From NCBI GenBank assembly GCA_002689455.1, contig NZGE01000010.1:1-41204 (forward strand): a stretch of DNA of 41,204 nucleotides, in the 5' to 3' direction. The notes beneath the pieces are model-generated. The model was not told where the DNA came from. It saw only the letters and a list, made by a program, of their open reading frames with translations, and made no database searches. The DNA comes from Magnetococcales bacterium (lineage in GTDB: Bacteria > Pseudomonadota > Alphaproteobacteria > UBA2136). Numbering within the stretch: position 1 is the first letter of the stretch; every line of letters starts with the position of its first letter. The translations under genes were made by a program, and so were the position numbers. Shown piece after piece: positions 33,544 to 41,204 of this stretch.

Positions 33544-35502
33544 ATGCCAGTGATTACTCTGCCAGATGGTTCTAAAAAAGAATTTGATGGCGCTGTTACA
33601 GGGTTTGAAGTTGCAAAGTCTATTGGTGAGGGGCTTGCCAATGCAGCTTTAATGATGGAAGTTGACGGGAAAGAATTGGACCTCACGACGACGATCACGG
33701 CAGATGCAAACATTGTTTTCCACACATCAAAAACCGAAAAAGGTTTAGATACGCTGCGCCATTCCACAGCGCACATTTTAGCACAAGCTATTAAAGAACT
33801 TTACCCAACGGCACAAATTACCATTGGCCCTGTTATTGACAATGGTTTTTACTACGATGTGTCATTTAAAGAAAAAATTGCCGATAAAGACCTTGAGAAA
33901 ATTGAAGGACGTATGAAGGAAATTGTAAAACGTGACCTTCCAATTACCCGTGAAGTGTGGAATAGAGACGAGGCGGTTACTTTCTTTAAAAGCATTGGGG
34001 AAGACTATAAAGCGGAAATTATTGCAGACTTACCAGCAGATGAAACCATTTCGCTTTACCGTCAAGGGGAAGGCGATTCTGCCTTTTTAGACCTTTGCCG
34101 TGGTCCGCATATTCCAAGTACAGCTAAAGCTGGCCGTCACTTTAAACTGCAACATATGGCGGGTGCTTACTGGCGTGGTGACAGCAATAACGAAATGCTT
34201 ACCCGTATTTACGGTACAGCTTGGGGTTCTAAGGACGAGCTTAAAGGCTACCTGCGCATGTTGGAAGAAAGTGCAAAGCGTGACCACCGTAAAATTGGTC
34301 CTGCTATGGGCTTGTTCCACTTGCAAGATATTGCGATGGGTCAGGTTTTCTGGCACAAAAAAGGCTGGCAAATGTTTTTAACTTTGCAAGAATATATCCG
34401 TGAAAAATTGAAAAAGCATAACTATCAAGAAGTAAACACACCTAAAATTGTGGATCATTCTTTATATGTGAAAAGTGGTCACTGGGAAAAATTCTCGACG
34501 GGTGAAATTTTTGAAATTCACGATGGTGATAAGGTTATGGCTTTAAAACCAATGAACTGCCCTTGCCACATTCAAGTGTTTAACCAAGGTATTAAGTCAT
34601 ACCGTGACTTACCACTGCGTATGAGTGAGTTTGGAACTTGCATGCGTAATGAAGCACACGGTGCATTGCACGGCTTGATGCGTGTACGCTCCATGACACA
34701 AGATGATGCGCATGTTTTTTGCACGCACGCACAAATTACCGATGAAGTTTTATTGCTTTGCGAATTAATTAAAGAAGTTTACGCCGACTTTGGTTTTGAT
34801 AATGTCCGTGTGAAGTTCTCCGACCGCCCTGAAATGCGTGTGGGAAGCGATGAGGTTTGGGATAAAGCTGAAGAAGCTTTGAAGAAAGCATGTGAAGTTG
34901 CAGGCTTAGAATGGACACTTAACCCTGGTGAAGGTGCTTTTTATGGCCCTAAATTAGAGTTTGTGCTGAAAGATTGCATTGGCCGTGACTGGCAGTGCGG
35001 TACCATTCAGCTTGACTTTAACTTGCCAGACCGTTTAGATGCGACCTTTATTAATGAACAAGGTGAAAAAGAAGTTCCTGTGATGATTCACCGTGCTTTG
35101 TTGGGTTCGCTTGAGCGTTTCAGCGGTATTTTAATTGAAAACTTTGTAGGGCATTTCCCACTTTGGTTGGCACCACAACAAATGGTGGCTATGGGTATTA
35201 CTGAAAAGCAAAACCCTGCTGTTGAAAAACTTGTGGCACGCCTTGAAGCGGAAGGTTTCCGCATTGAAGGGGACTACCGAAATGAAAAAGTTTCTTACAA
35301 AATTCGTGAACACAGTGTATTACGTACCCCTGTACAGTTGGTGCTAGGTGATCGTGAAATTGAAAACGATACGGTCACAGTGCGCCGTTTGGGTTCACAA
35401 AAGCAGACAACCATGTCTGTAACAGACTTTATTGCGGCAATGCATGATGAAATCAACACAAAGGCTTTGCCTATTGTTGAAAATAATGAAGAAGCAGCAT
35501 AA
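33544..35502 (+). CDS. thrS: Threonyl-tRNA synthetase
   Basis: A 652-residue class IIa synthetase. The N-terminal TGS domain (about 1-62, MPVITLPDGSKKEFDGAVTG) is followed by the editing domain with HSTAHILAQAIKELYP (zinc/editing His pair). The catalytic core has MNCPCHIQVF (zinc Cys), motif 2 MRVRSMTQDDAHVFC and motif 3 HRALLGSLERF. A C-terminal anticodon-binding domain (about 550-645) is present. Length is normal. The ribosome-binding site AAAAGGAAAG lies before the ATG. It is the first gene of a thrS-infC pair, 75 bp before the proposed infC start. Confidence 0.97.
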   Translation: MPVITLPDGSKKEFDGAVTGFEVAKSIGEGLANAALMMEVDGKELDLTTTITADANIVFHTSKTEKGLDTLRHSTAHILAQAIKELYPTAQITIGPVIDNGFYYDVSFKEKIADKDLEKIEGRMKEIVKRDLPITREVWNRDEAVTFFKSIGEDYKAEIIADLPADETISLYRQGEGDSAFLDLCRGPHIPSTAKAGRHFKLQHMAGAYWRGDSNNEMLTRIYGTAWGSKDELKGYLRMLEESAKRDHRKIGPAMGLFHLQDIAMGQVFWHKKGWQMFLTLQEYIREKLKKHNYQEVNTPKIVDHSLYVKSGHWEKFSTGEIFEIHDGDKVMALKPMNCPCHIQVFNQGIKSYRDLPLRMSEFGTCMRNEAHGALHGLMRVRSMTQDDAHVFCTHAQITDEVLLLCELIKEVYADFGFDNVRVKFSDRPEMRVGSDEVWDKAEEALKKACEVAGLEWTLNPGEGAFYGPKLEFVLKDCIGRDWQCGTIQLDFNLPDRLDATFINEQGEKEVPVMIHRALLGSLERFSGILIENFVGHFPLWLAPQQMVAMGITEKQNPAVEKLVARLEAEGFRIEGDYRNEKVSYKIREHSVLRTPVQLVLGDREIENDTVTVRRLGSQKQTTMSVTDFIAAMHDEINTKALPIVENNEEAA

Positions 35503-35577
35503 AAAGCACTTGATATATCTATTTAGAAGCATAAAAATAGATAAACGATTAGAAGACGAATAAAGAAAGGTAAAACA

Positions 35578-36126
35578 ATCGCTATAAACAGACAACGCCC
35601 AGAAAAAAATCGTAAAGATGAAGTAAGGGTGAATGATGCTATCACAGCACGTCAAGTTCGAGTAATTGATGAGACAGGTGCTCAGTTAGGTGTAATTTCA
35701 ACAGACGAAGCTATGAATAAAGCTTACGATGCAGGGTTAGACCTTGTGGAAGTTTCACCAAACGCCGAGCCACCAGTATGTAAAATTATTGACTATGGTA
35801 AATACAAGTTTCAGCTACAGAAAAAAGCAGCTGAAGCACGTAAAAACCAAGTTAAAACAACGGTTAAAGAGGTTACAATTCGTCCTCAAACTGAAGAACA
35901 TGACTACCAAATTAAACTCAAAAACATTGTTAAGTTTATTACCAAAGGTGATAAAGTGAAGGTGAGTTTGCGTTTCCGTGGTCGTGAAATTACGCACAAA
36001 GAACTTGGTTACGAAATGTTAAAGCGCATTGAAGCCGACACGAAAGATCTGGCAAAAGTGGATCAAGCACCTAAAATGGAAGGTCGTTTCATGTTGTTAA
36101 TGCTTTCACCTCTTTCTAAAAAGTAA
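35578..36126 (+). CDS. infC: Translation initiation factor IF-3, probable non-AUG start
   Basis: IF-3 keeps ribosomal subunits apart and checks the start codon. The N-domain (about 15-85) reads VRVNDAITARQVRVIDETGA and YDAGLDLVEVSPNAEPPVCK. The C-domain (about 95-180) has VKEVTIRPQTEEHDYQIK and VKVSLRFRGREITHKELG. The shortest AUG-like start would be GTG at 35629, but AAGG lies too close to it and it would cut off the conserved RVND segment. The frame stays open upstream through INRQRPEKNRKDEVR. ATC at 35578 has GAAAGG 7 nt before it and gives a 182-residue protein of normal length. A rare start codon in infC is known from E. coli (AUU), where IF-3 represses its own translation. ATA at 35584 is an alternative. 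Confidence 0.88.
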   Translation: MAINRQRPEKNRKDEVRVNDAITARQVRVIDETGAQLGVISTDEAMNKAYDAGLDLVEVSPNAEPPVCKIIDYGKYKFQLQKKAAEARKNQVKTTVKEVTIRPQTEEHDYQIKLKNIVKFITKGDKVKVSLRFRGREITHKELGYEMLKRIEADTKDLAKVDQAPKMEGRFMLLMLSPLSKK

Positions 36127-36143
36127 TTTTAACTTTTTTGACT

Positions 36144-36171
36144 AAGCCCTGCTTTAAGCGGGGCTTTTTTT
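36144..36171 (+). terminator. Terminator after infC
   Basis: A 10-bp stem AAGCCCTGCT/AGCGGGGCTT (one G-U pair) with a TTA loop, followed by T7. It closes thrS-infC without the rpmI-rplT genes that often follow. Confidence 0.9.
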
Positions 36172-36242
36172 GACAGTAGAGGCTTATATTGTTATTTTAA
36201 ATGAGATTTATTTTTACTTTTTCTTTTATTTAAGGGGGCTTT

Positions 36243-36677
36243 ATGCCTAACCCTAATTACGCCGTAATTGATCGGCATATGCTGTCTTTTAAAGGTTCGC
36301 CTTTTGTAAATGTTCAGCGTGATATTAAATTTGTGGCTGGCGGGCAAACTGTTAATGAGCTTAGCTATTATTTAAATTACGAAGGCCAAATTAAGGAGGT
36401 CTTTTTTTATTTAGATGATTTAAATATTCAGTTGGATGTTATACGTGAAAAGATTGCCAATGGTAAGGGCAGTGCGCGTAACTATGAAATTTCATTGATC
36501 ACGAAGGATGACGGTGCGACCGTTTTAATTGATTTTGAATTTGAAATTTTAATTGAATTTAAGGTCGAAAATGGTGTTTTAGACGCTGCTGACGAACGTT
36601 TTTCAGATCAAGATGCGCAATTTCAACTGAACTTAAAGATGTTAAGGGCGGACAATGCGTTACGCGTGTCAAATTAA
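36243..36677 (+). CDS. Conserved-looking soluble protein, unrecognised
   Basis: 144 residues with no signal peptide and no membrane span. Predicted content is mixed beta and helix: YYLNYEGQIKEVFFYLDDLN is strand-like and DVIREKIANGKG a helix. An acidic beta-rich segment follows (VLIDFEFEILIEFKVENG). AAGGGGG lies before the ATG. It is monocistronic, with terminators on both sides (36144-36171 and 36697-36724). No family recognised and no catalytic motif seen. Codon use resembles its neighbours. Confidence 0.7.
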   Translation: MPNPNYAVIDRHMLSFKGSPFVNVQRDIKFVAGGQTVNELSYYLNYEGQIKEVFFYLDDLNIQLDVIREKIANGKGSARNYEISLITKDDGATVLIDFEFEILIEFKVENGVLDAADERFSDQDAQFQLNLKMLRADNALRVSN

Positions 36678-36696
36678 TCACCAAAGCGAATAATAA

Positions 36697-36724
36697 GGGG
36701 CAAGTTTACTTGTCTCTTTTTTTT
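36697..36724 (+). terminator. Terminator before uppP
   Basis: GGGGCAAGT pairs with ACTTGTCTC (two G-U pairs) with a very short loop, followed by T8. Confidence 0.75.
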
Positions 36725-36744
36725 ATTTTGATTATTTTAAGGTT

Positions 36745-37554
36745 ATGGATATATGGCAAATTATTACGTTAAGCGTCACGCAAGGTATTACCGAGTTTTT
36801 ACCTATTTCTTCAAGTGCTCATTTGGTGCTTGTGCCCAAGCTTACAAGCTGGCCAGATCAAGGTGTTTTGTTTGACCTTGGCGTGCATGTAGGAACCTTA
36901 TTTGCTGTTATGATTTATTTTAGAAAAGAAGTTTTTACCCTTTTAAAAGGTTTTAAAAACTTTCTTCTAGGGCGTTTTGCGGAAAGTGATACAAAATTAT
37001 TTTTATTGCTTGTAACTTCCACGGTGCCTTTGCTAATTTTTGCACCATTTTTAAAAGGTTGGGTGGAACATGCAGGGCGTTCTTTAGTAGTCGTTGCAAC
37101 AACTTCAATTGTTTACGGGTTGCTTCTTTATTGGGCTGATAAGCGTGTGTTGTATTGTGAAAACAAACAAAAAATTCTTTATCAAAAAGGGGCTTTTGTT
37201 TATGGGATTTTTCAGGTTTTAGCTTTAATTCCAGGTACTTCCAGAAGTGGTATTTGCATGACAGCAGGTCGCTTAATGGGCTTTAGCCGTGAAGAATCTT
37301 CACGTTATGCGATGCTTATGTCCATTCCCGTTATTCTTATTTTAGGTGTGTACGGTTTTTATGAATATTTAACAGTGGAAGGTCAGCCTGTTGGGAGTTT
37401 AAGCAACCTTGCATTGGGTGCTGTACTTTCAGGTATTACAGCCTTTGTGGCAATTCATGCTCTGATGCGCTTTGTTGAAAAAGTTGGTTTTTTACCATTT
37501 GTAATTTACCGCGTGCTTTTGGGTTTTGGTCTTTTGGCTTTTGTTTACCTGTAA
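36745..37554 (+). CDS. uppP: Undecaprenyl-diphosphatase
   Basis: A 269-residue inner-membrane BacA/UppP-type phosphatase with about seven or eight spans. GITEFLPISSSAHLVL carries the catalytic (E/Q)xxxE region. PGTSRSGICMTAGRLMGF is the P-G-x-S-R-S-G motif with the active-site Ser and Arg, and RYAMLMSIPVILGA-like SIPVI follows. It recycles undecaprenyl diphosphate for peptidoglycan and glycan synthesis; high expression confers bacitracin tolerance. It stands first in a plus-strand run of envelope genes. Confidence 0.95.
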   Translation: MDIWQIITLSVTQGITEFLPISSSAHLVLVPKLTSWPDQGVLFDLGVHVGTLFAVMIYFRKEVFTLLKGFKNFLLGRFAESDTKLFLLLVTSTVPLLIFAPFLKGWVEHAGRSLVVVATTSIVYGLLLYWADKRVLYCENKQKILYQKGAFVYGIFQVLALIPGTSRSGICMTAGRLMGFSREESSRYAMLMSIPVILILGVYGFYEYLTVEGQPVGSLSNLALGAVLSGITAFVAIHALMRFVEKVGFLPFVIYRVLLGFGLLAFVYL

Positions 37555-37623
37555 AAAGTTTTTGTTTTAAGCGTTTTTGTGTTAAAAACTTTCATGTTAT
37601 GGGTTACGCCAAAGGAGGATAAA

Positions 37624-38247
37624 ATGGCTGAAAATATTAAACTGTGTATGAATGATTTACCAGCAGATGCAACATTTCCCAATGGTATGGCTGCGGTTGA
37701 TTGTGAAATGATGGGTCTAAACGTTTACCGTGACCGCTTGTGCATGACACAAGTTGCAAACGGAGAAGGTGATGTTTGGCTTGTTAAGTTTGATGGTTCC
37801 GACTGGTCTGCGCCTAACCTTAAAAAACTCCTAACAGATAAAAGAATTCTTAAAATTTTCCATTATGGTCGTAAAGATGTGGTGACTATGAAGCACTACC
37901 TAGATGTGATGACAGCGCCTTTATATGACACAAAAATCGCATCACGCTTTACACGTACCTACACTGAAAAGCATGGTTTAAATGCACTTTGTGTAGAGCT
38001 TTTAGGTGTTCAACTTGATAAAAGCGTTACTTCTACAAACTGGGGTGCCGATGAACTTTCTGAAGCTCAGTTACAATATGCAGCGGACGATGTCGTTCAC
38101 TTGCATGCCTTAAAAGTAAAATTAGATGCAATGCTGAAACAGGTTGATCGTGTTCACCTTGCACAACAGTGCTTCGATTTTCTGGAAACCCGTGTGGAAA
38201 TTGACCTTGCAGGTTGGGAAGATCAAGATATTTTTGCACACCACTAA
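37624..38247 (+). CDS. rnd: Short ribonuclease D-like 3'-5' exonuclease
   Basis: About 207 residues, the DEDD exonuclease domain alone, without the HRDC domains of full-length RNase D. Exo I is AAVDCEMMGL (D and E), Exo II is FHYGRKDVVTMKHYL with a conserved Asp, and Exo III is QYAADDVVHLHAL (Y and D, the DEDDy type). The start at 37624 follows AAAGGAGG at good distance; a longer frame from 37579 lacks this. Short forms like this are common in alphaproteobacteria just upstream of kdsD-lptCAB, as here. It probably trims structured RNA 3' ends. Confidence 0.88.
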   Translation: MAENIKLCMNDLPADATFPNGMAAVDCEMMGLNVYRDRLCMTQVANGEGDVWLVKFDGSDWSAPNLKKLLTDKRILKIFHYGRKDVVTMKHYLDVMTAPLYDTKIASRFTRTYTEKHGLNALCVELLGVQLDKSVTSTNWGADELSEAQLQYAADDVVHLHALKVKLDAMLKQVDRVHLAQQCFDFLETRVEIDLAGWEDQDIFAHH

Positions 38248-38262
38248 ACAAGGGATTTTAAT

Positions 38263-39246
38263 ATGAGCACAGTAGTTCAAGCAAGCCAATCAGGTTTTGA
38301 TATTCAAAATGGTAAGGATGTTCTTCTCAAAGAAGCTGCTTGCATTACCTCTTTGGCAGAAAATTTAAATGGTGAATTTTCTGAAGCGGTAGCGCTTCTT
38401 TACAAAGTTTCATCTAACAAAGGACGTGTTATTGTAACGGGTATGGGTAAAAGTGGGCATATTGGCGCTAAAATTGCGGCAACATTGGCAAGTACTGGTA
38501 CCCCTTCTTTTGCGGTTCCCCCTGGTGAAGCGAGCCACGGTGACCTTGGTATGATTACCCCTGACGATGCTGTTTTAGCTTTTTCACATAGCGGTGAAAC
38601 AAAAGAATTGGGCGATATATTGGCGCACTGTGCACGCTTTAATGTGCCTTTAATTGCCATTACAGGTAAAAGTGGTTCAACTTTGGGGAAAGCGGCTGAC
38701 ATTTGCTTGGTGAATGGGGTTACAAAAGAAGCTTGTCCAATTAACCTTGCGCCTACATCGTCAACAACAGCAACCCTTGCCTTAGGTGATGCTTTAGCGG
38801 TTGCTTTAATGCATCGTTATGGTTTTAAACCAGAAGACTTTGCTAATTTCCACCCAGGTGGTAAATTGGGCAGTAAATTGTTGATTGTTTCTGAGCTCAT
38901 GGAAAAAGATATTCCTGTGGTAAATGAGACAGCGCCTATGAGTGACGCAATTTTACAAATTAGTGAAAAACGCCTTGGTGTTACAGGTGTGACGAATGAA
39001 AAAGGTGACCTGACGGGTGTTATTACAGATGGTGATTTGCGCCGTCACATGACAACAGATGTGATGACCAAACAAGCAGCTGATATTATGACAGTTTCAC
39101 CAAAGACAATTACGGGTGATGTTTTGGCAAGCAAAGCCGTGCACTTGATGCAAGAAAAGAAAATTACATCATTGTTTGTGATTGATGATGGTAAACCTGT
39201 GGGTGTACTTCATATTCACAACTGTTTACAAGCAGGGGTTATCTAG
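38263..39246 (+). CDS. kdsD: Arabinose-5-phosphate isomerase (SIS plus two CBS domains)
   Basis: A 327-residue KpsF/GutQ-family isomerase making D-arabinose 5-phosphate, the first step to Kdo for LPS. The SIS domain (about 35-180) shows VIVTGMGKSGHIGAKIAATL and PGEASHGDLGMI, then AFSHSGETKEL. Two CBS domains follow (about 205-265 and 270-325; ITDGDLRRHM is the usual link). The catalytic His and the Ser/Thr phosphate loop are present. It is 15 bp after rnd and directly precedes lptC, matching the LPS synthesis and export operon seen in many Gram-negative bacteria. Confidence 0.95.
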   Translation: MSTVVQASQSGFDIQNGKDVLLKEAACITSLAENLNGEFSEAVALLYKVSSNKGRVIVTGMGKSGHIGAKIAATLASTGTPSFAVPPGEASHGDLGMITPDDAVLAFSHSGETKELGDILAHCARFNVPLIAITGKSGSTLGKAADICLVNGVTKEACPINLAPTSSTTATLALGDALAVALMHRYGFKPEDFANFHPGGKLGSKLLIVSELMEKDIPVVNETAPMSDAILQISEKRLGVTGVTNEKGDLTGVITDGDLRRHMTTDVMTKQAADIMTVSPKTITGDVLASKAVHLMQEKKITSLFVIDDGKPVGVLHIHNCLQAGVI

Positions 39247-39250
39247 TTTC

Positions 39251-39865
39251 GTGAAACCAAGAACAGTTAAATTTTTCTTCATTGGTTCTGCTGTGAGTTT
39301 AACGCTTCTCATGTTTATGTGGCCTGCAAAGCAGGAAAGTCGCTTAAGTTTGTCGCCTACCATGGAGGCGGGGGAAAGCTCTTCTAATGTAGATTCTCTT
39401 ACAGAAACAAATGTGAAAGGTATGACTTCCACTATTATGGAAGCGCCACACTTTTCAGGTGAAGATGAAAAGGGGCGCCGTTGGAATATTCAAGCAACGG
39501 AAGCTGTTCAAAGGCGGTTTGATACTTCAGAAACAATGGTTTTAAATGGTATTGATGGTTTTTCAATTCTTGAAAATGGCGATAAATTTACATTTGAAGC
39601 GAATTCAGGTTCTTACGAAAACGAAACAGGGAACGTTTATTTAAACGGCGCTGTACGGTTGATGGGGCGTGGTTATACACTGAAAACTGGGGAAATTTAT
39701 AGTAATTTAACTTCTATGGCGGTTTATTCTAATCAAAATGTTTTTATAACGTCTGATCAAGGTGTTTTGGAGGCTGGGCGTTTTAATGTGCATCCCGGTG
39801 CTGAAAAAATAGAATTTGCAGGTGGTGTGAAGGTGCGTTTTGTGCCTCGAAAGGGTGAGGAGTAA
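39251..39865 (+). CDS. lptC: LPS export protein LptC
   Basis: About 204 residues from GTG 39251, five bases after the kdsD stop. The frame extends further back inside kdsD, but that part is only shadow. One N-terminal span (about 7-23, FFFIGSAVSLTLLMFMW) anchors a periplasmic beta-jellyroll with MEAPHFSGEDEKGRRWNIQA, FEANSGSYENETGNVYLNG and a second similar strand set. LptC receives LPS from LptBFG and passes it to LptA. lptA follows by 4 bp. Confidence 0.88.
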   Translation: MKPRTVKFFFIGSAVSLTLLMFMWPAKQESRLSLSPTMEAGESSSNVDSLTETNVKGMTSTIMEAPHFSGEDEKGRRWNIQATEAVQRRFDTSETMVLNGIDGFSILENGDKFTFEANSGSYENETGNVYLNGAVRLMGRGYTLKTGEIYSNLTSMAVYSNQNVFITSDQGVLEAGRFNVHPGAEKIEFAGGVKVRFVPRKGEE

Positions 39866-39869
39866 TCTC

Positions 39870-40343
39870 ATGAAAATAATTTTAGGCTTATTTATAATAT
39901 TATTATCGGCTCAAGCATCAAAAGCCGTTGATCGGGAATTGCCTGTCAATATTACATCAGAACGTATGGAAGTTGTTCAAACTGAAAACAAAGCATTTTT
40001 TGAAGGCGATGTTAAAGTGACATATGGCGCTGCAACCATGGGCTCGAATACACTTGAAGTTCTTTATAGTGGTGAAAATGAACAAGGTGATGTAAAACAA
40101 GTAACGGCTTTAGGCGGTGTTATTATTGTGCATGGTGAAAGTACAGCTACGGGCGATAAAGCGGTTTTTACCCCTCAAACCAGTAAGGTTTTGGTTACAG
40201 GCAACGTGGTAATGAGCAAAGAAGATAATGTATTAAAAGGCGAAAGTTTAACTTACGACCTTGAAACAGGGGATATGAATCTCAATAATAACGAAGGTGA
40301 TGGCCGAATTAAGGCAATATTTACAATTAAAGGAAAGAAATAG
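39870..40343 (+). CDS. lptA: LPS transport periplasmic protein LptA
   Basis: About 157 residues from ATG 39870, with GTGAGGAG just upstream. A signal peptide (about 1-19, ending AQASKA) is followed by an OstA/LptA jellyroll: VNITSERMEVVQTENKAFFE, GDVKVTYGAATMGSNTLEV and GESLTYDLETGDMNLNN. It forms the periplasmic bridge for LPS transfer between LptC and LptD. It lies directly between lptC and lptB. Confidence 0.9.
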   Translation: MKIILGLFIILLSAQASKAVDRELPVNITSERMEVVQTENKAFFEGDVKVTYGAATMGSNTLEVLYSGENEQGDVKQVTALGGVIIVHGESTATGDKAVFTPQTSKVLVTGNVVMSKEDNVLKGESLTYDLETGDMNLNNNEGDGRIKAIFTIKGKK

Positions 40344-40345
40344 TT

Positions 40346-41101
40346 TTGACGACAGTAACGCCATTAAACACAGCAAAAACAGGATTACGTGTTGATAATT
40401 TACGTAAAGTTGTTGGTAAACGTGTGATTTTGAATGATGTTTCTTTTCATTTACAGCGTGGTGAGGTAGTTGCTTTGTTAGGGCCAAACGGTGCTGGTAA
40501 AACAACAAGTTTCCATTCGGTTGTTGGGTTGGTTGAAACAGACCAAGGCACCATTTCAATTGATGGTATGAATGTGGAAGATTGGCCTGTTTATCGTCGA
40601 GCGCGTTATGGTTTGGGGGATCTACCTCAAGAATCTTCAATTTTCCGTGGTATGAGCGTAGAAGATAATATTAAGTCAGTGCTAGAAATTGTTGAGAAAA
40701 ACCCGCCAGCTGTACAAGCGCGTTTAAAAGAACTTTTAAAAGACTTCGGTTTAGAGCATATACGTAAAAGTATGGCGCCTGGCCTTTCTGGTGGTGAACG
40801 CCGCCGTGTGGAAATTGCCCGTGCACTTGCAGCGCGCCCTGTTTATATCTTGCTGGATGAGCCTTTTGCAGGGGTTGACCCATTGGCGATTAGTGACGTG
40901 CGTAAGCTTGTTTTTGACCTTAAAAAGCGTGGTATTGGCGTTTTGATTACCGACCACAACGTGCGCGAAACCCTTTCTATTGTTGATCGTGCATGCATTT
41001 TGCATGATGGTCGTATTATTATGGAAGGTACACCGGCTGAAATTGTTGCTAACGATGAAGTGAAAAAAGTTTACCTCGGTACGGACTTTAAGCTTGGCTA
41101 A
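40346..41101 (+). CDS. lptB: LPS export ABC transporter ATPase LptB
   Basis: A 251-residue ABC ATPase. The Walker A is GPNGAGKTTSFHSVVG, the signature LSGGERRRVEIARALA, the Walker B YILLDEPFAGVDP and the switch LITDHNVRETL. LADLPQESSIFRGMSVEDN, here read as LPQESSIFRGMSVEDNI, is the LptB-type Q-loop that sets it apart from LivF/LivG. It powers LPS extraction with LptFG, which are encoded elsewhere. The start is TTG at 40346 with AAAGGAAAG 7 nt upstream. It closes the kdsD-lptC-lptA-lptB run. Confidence 0.96.
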   Translation: MTTVTPLNTAKTGLRVDNLRKVVGKRVILNDVSFHLQRGEVVALLGPNGAGKTTSFHSVVGLVETDQGTISIDGMNVEDWPVYRRARYGLGDLPQESSIFRGMSVEDNIKSVLEIVEKNPPAVQARLKELLKDFGLEHIRKSMAPGLSGGERRRVEIARALAARPVYILLDEPFAGVDPLAISDVRKLVFDLKKRGIGVLITDHNVRETLSIVDRACILHDGRIIMEGTPAEIVANDEVKKVYLGTDFKLG

Positions 41102-41126
41102 ATTGAATAAATTTATATGTGAAATA

Positions 41127-41156
41127 CACCGCTATTTTAAAAGTAGCGGTTTTTTT
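41127..41156 (+). terminator. Terminator after lptB
   Basis: ACCGCTA/TAGCGGT stem with an AT-rich loop, followed by T7. Nothing else is recognisable from here to the window end. Confidence 0.9.
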
Positions 41157-41204
41157 ATGTATATAATTACATTTTTTATAGTCTTATGAAATTTATATCA
41201 AAAA

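Noticed and set aside
39182-39250. Extended lptC start inside kdsD
   Set aside because: The extra residues are the out-of-frame kdsD end. The GTG at 39251 yields the normal short N-terminus before the single span.

Overview
The window reads as chromosome of an AT-rich, aerobic, Gram-negative alphaproteobacterium. Support: an aa3-type cytochrome c oxidase locus with the assembly genes ctaA, ctaB and ctaG; thrC next to an M16 (mitochondrial-processing-peptidase-like) protease; an ECF sigma factor paired with an NrsF-type anti-sigma factor; and an rnd-kdsD-lptC-lptA-lptB run at the right end, an order common in this class. I see no insertion sequences, phage genes, CRISPR arrays, rRNAs or complete tRNAs. 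The genus cannot be named from sequence alone.

Layout. 1-1792 (minus): ECF sigma factor, NrsF-like anti-sigma and a periplasmic family-3 solute-binding protein cut by the window edge. 1912-3702 (plus): SLC13/DASS-type transporter with two RCK_C domains. 3798-10961 (plus): four genes that look like one signalling cassette: GAF-domain protein, TPR plus outer-membrane barrel protein resembling Slam (DUF560), a 966-residue exported protein with an N-terminal FecR domain and a C-terminal TbpB/Slam-client-like region, and a CHASE2 adenylate cyclase. A terminator closes it and an unusually long gene-free gap (11036-12182) follows. 12227-14781: secreted LysM protein (minus) and a family-5 (Dpp/Opp-like) solute-binding protein (plus). 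14925-18199 (minus): M16 protease, threonine synthase, Nudix hydrolase.

18250-26717 (minus) is the respiratory block. coxB has its own promoter and terminator; then come an 840-bp gap, ctaA-ctaB-ctaG-alr plus a 63-residue membrane protein, and coxA with two small single-span proteins followed by coxC. The gap between coxB and ctaA holds a plus-strand 14-codon ORF with a good ribosome-binding site, tandem hairpins and a terminator: a candidate regulatory RNA. 26805-28493 (minus): rsmE and a PfkB kinase. 28984-29886 (minus): a stand-alone class II aminoacyl-tRNA-synthetase-like catalytic domain.

30035-33419 (plus): GT4 glycosyltransferase, an isochorismatase-fold protein that has lost its cysteine nucleophile, a GT9 heptosyltransferase-like protein, a small lipoprotein and a small membrane protein; a surface-polysaccharide or LPS context is likely. 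33544-36126: thrS and infC, the latter probably starting at a non-AUG codon. 36243-41101: an unrecognised 144-residue protein, uppP, rnd, kdsD, lptC, lptA and lptB, ending in a terminator. uppP, kdsD and lptCAB together serve envelope lipid-carrier recycling, Kdo synthesis and LPS export.

The strongest candidate for an under-described system is the 3798-10961 cassette: a Slam-like outer-membrane translocon beside a non-lipidated FecR/TbpB-like putative client and a CHASE2 cyclase that could turn an envelope signal into cAMP. Second is the small RNA/ORF locus at about 25440-25660.
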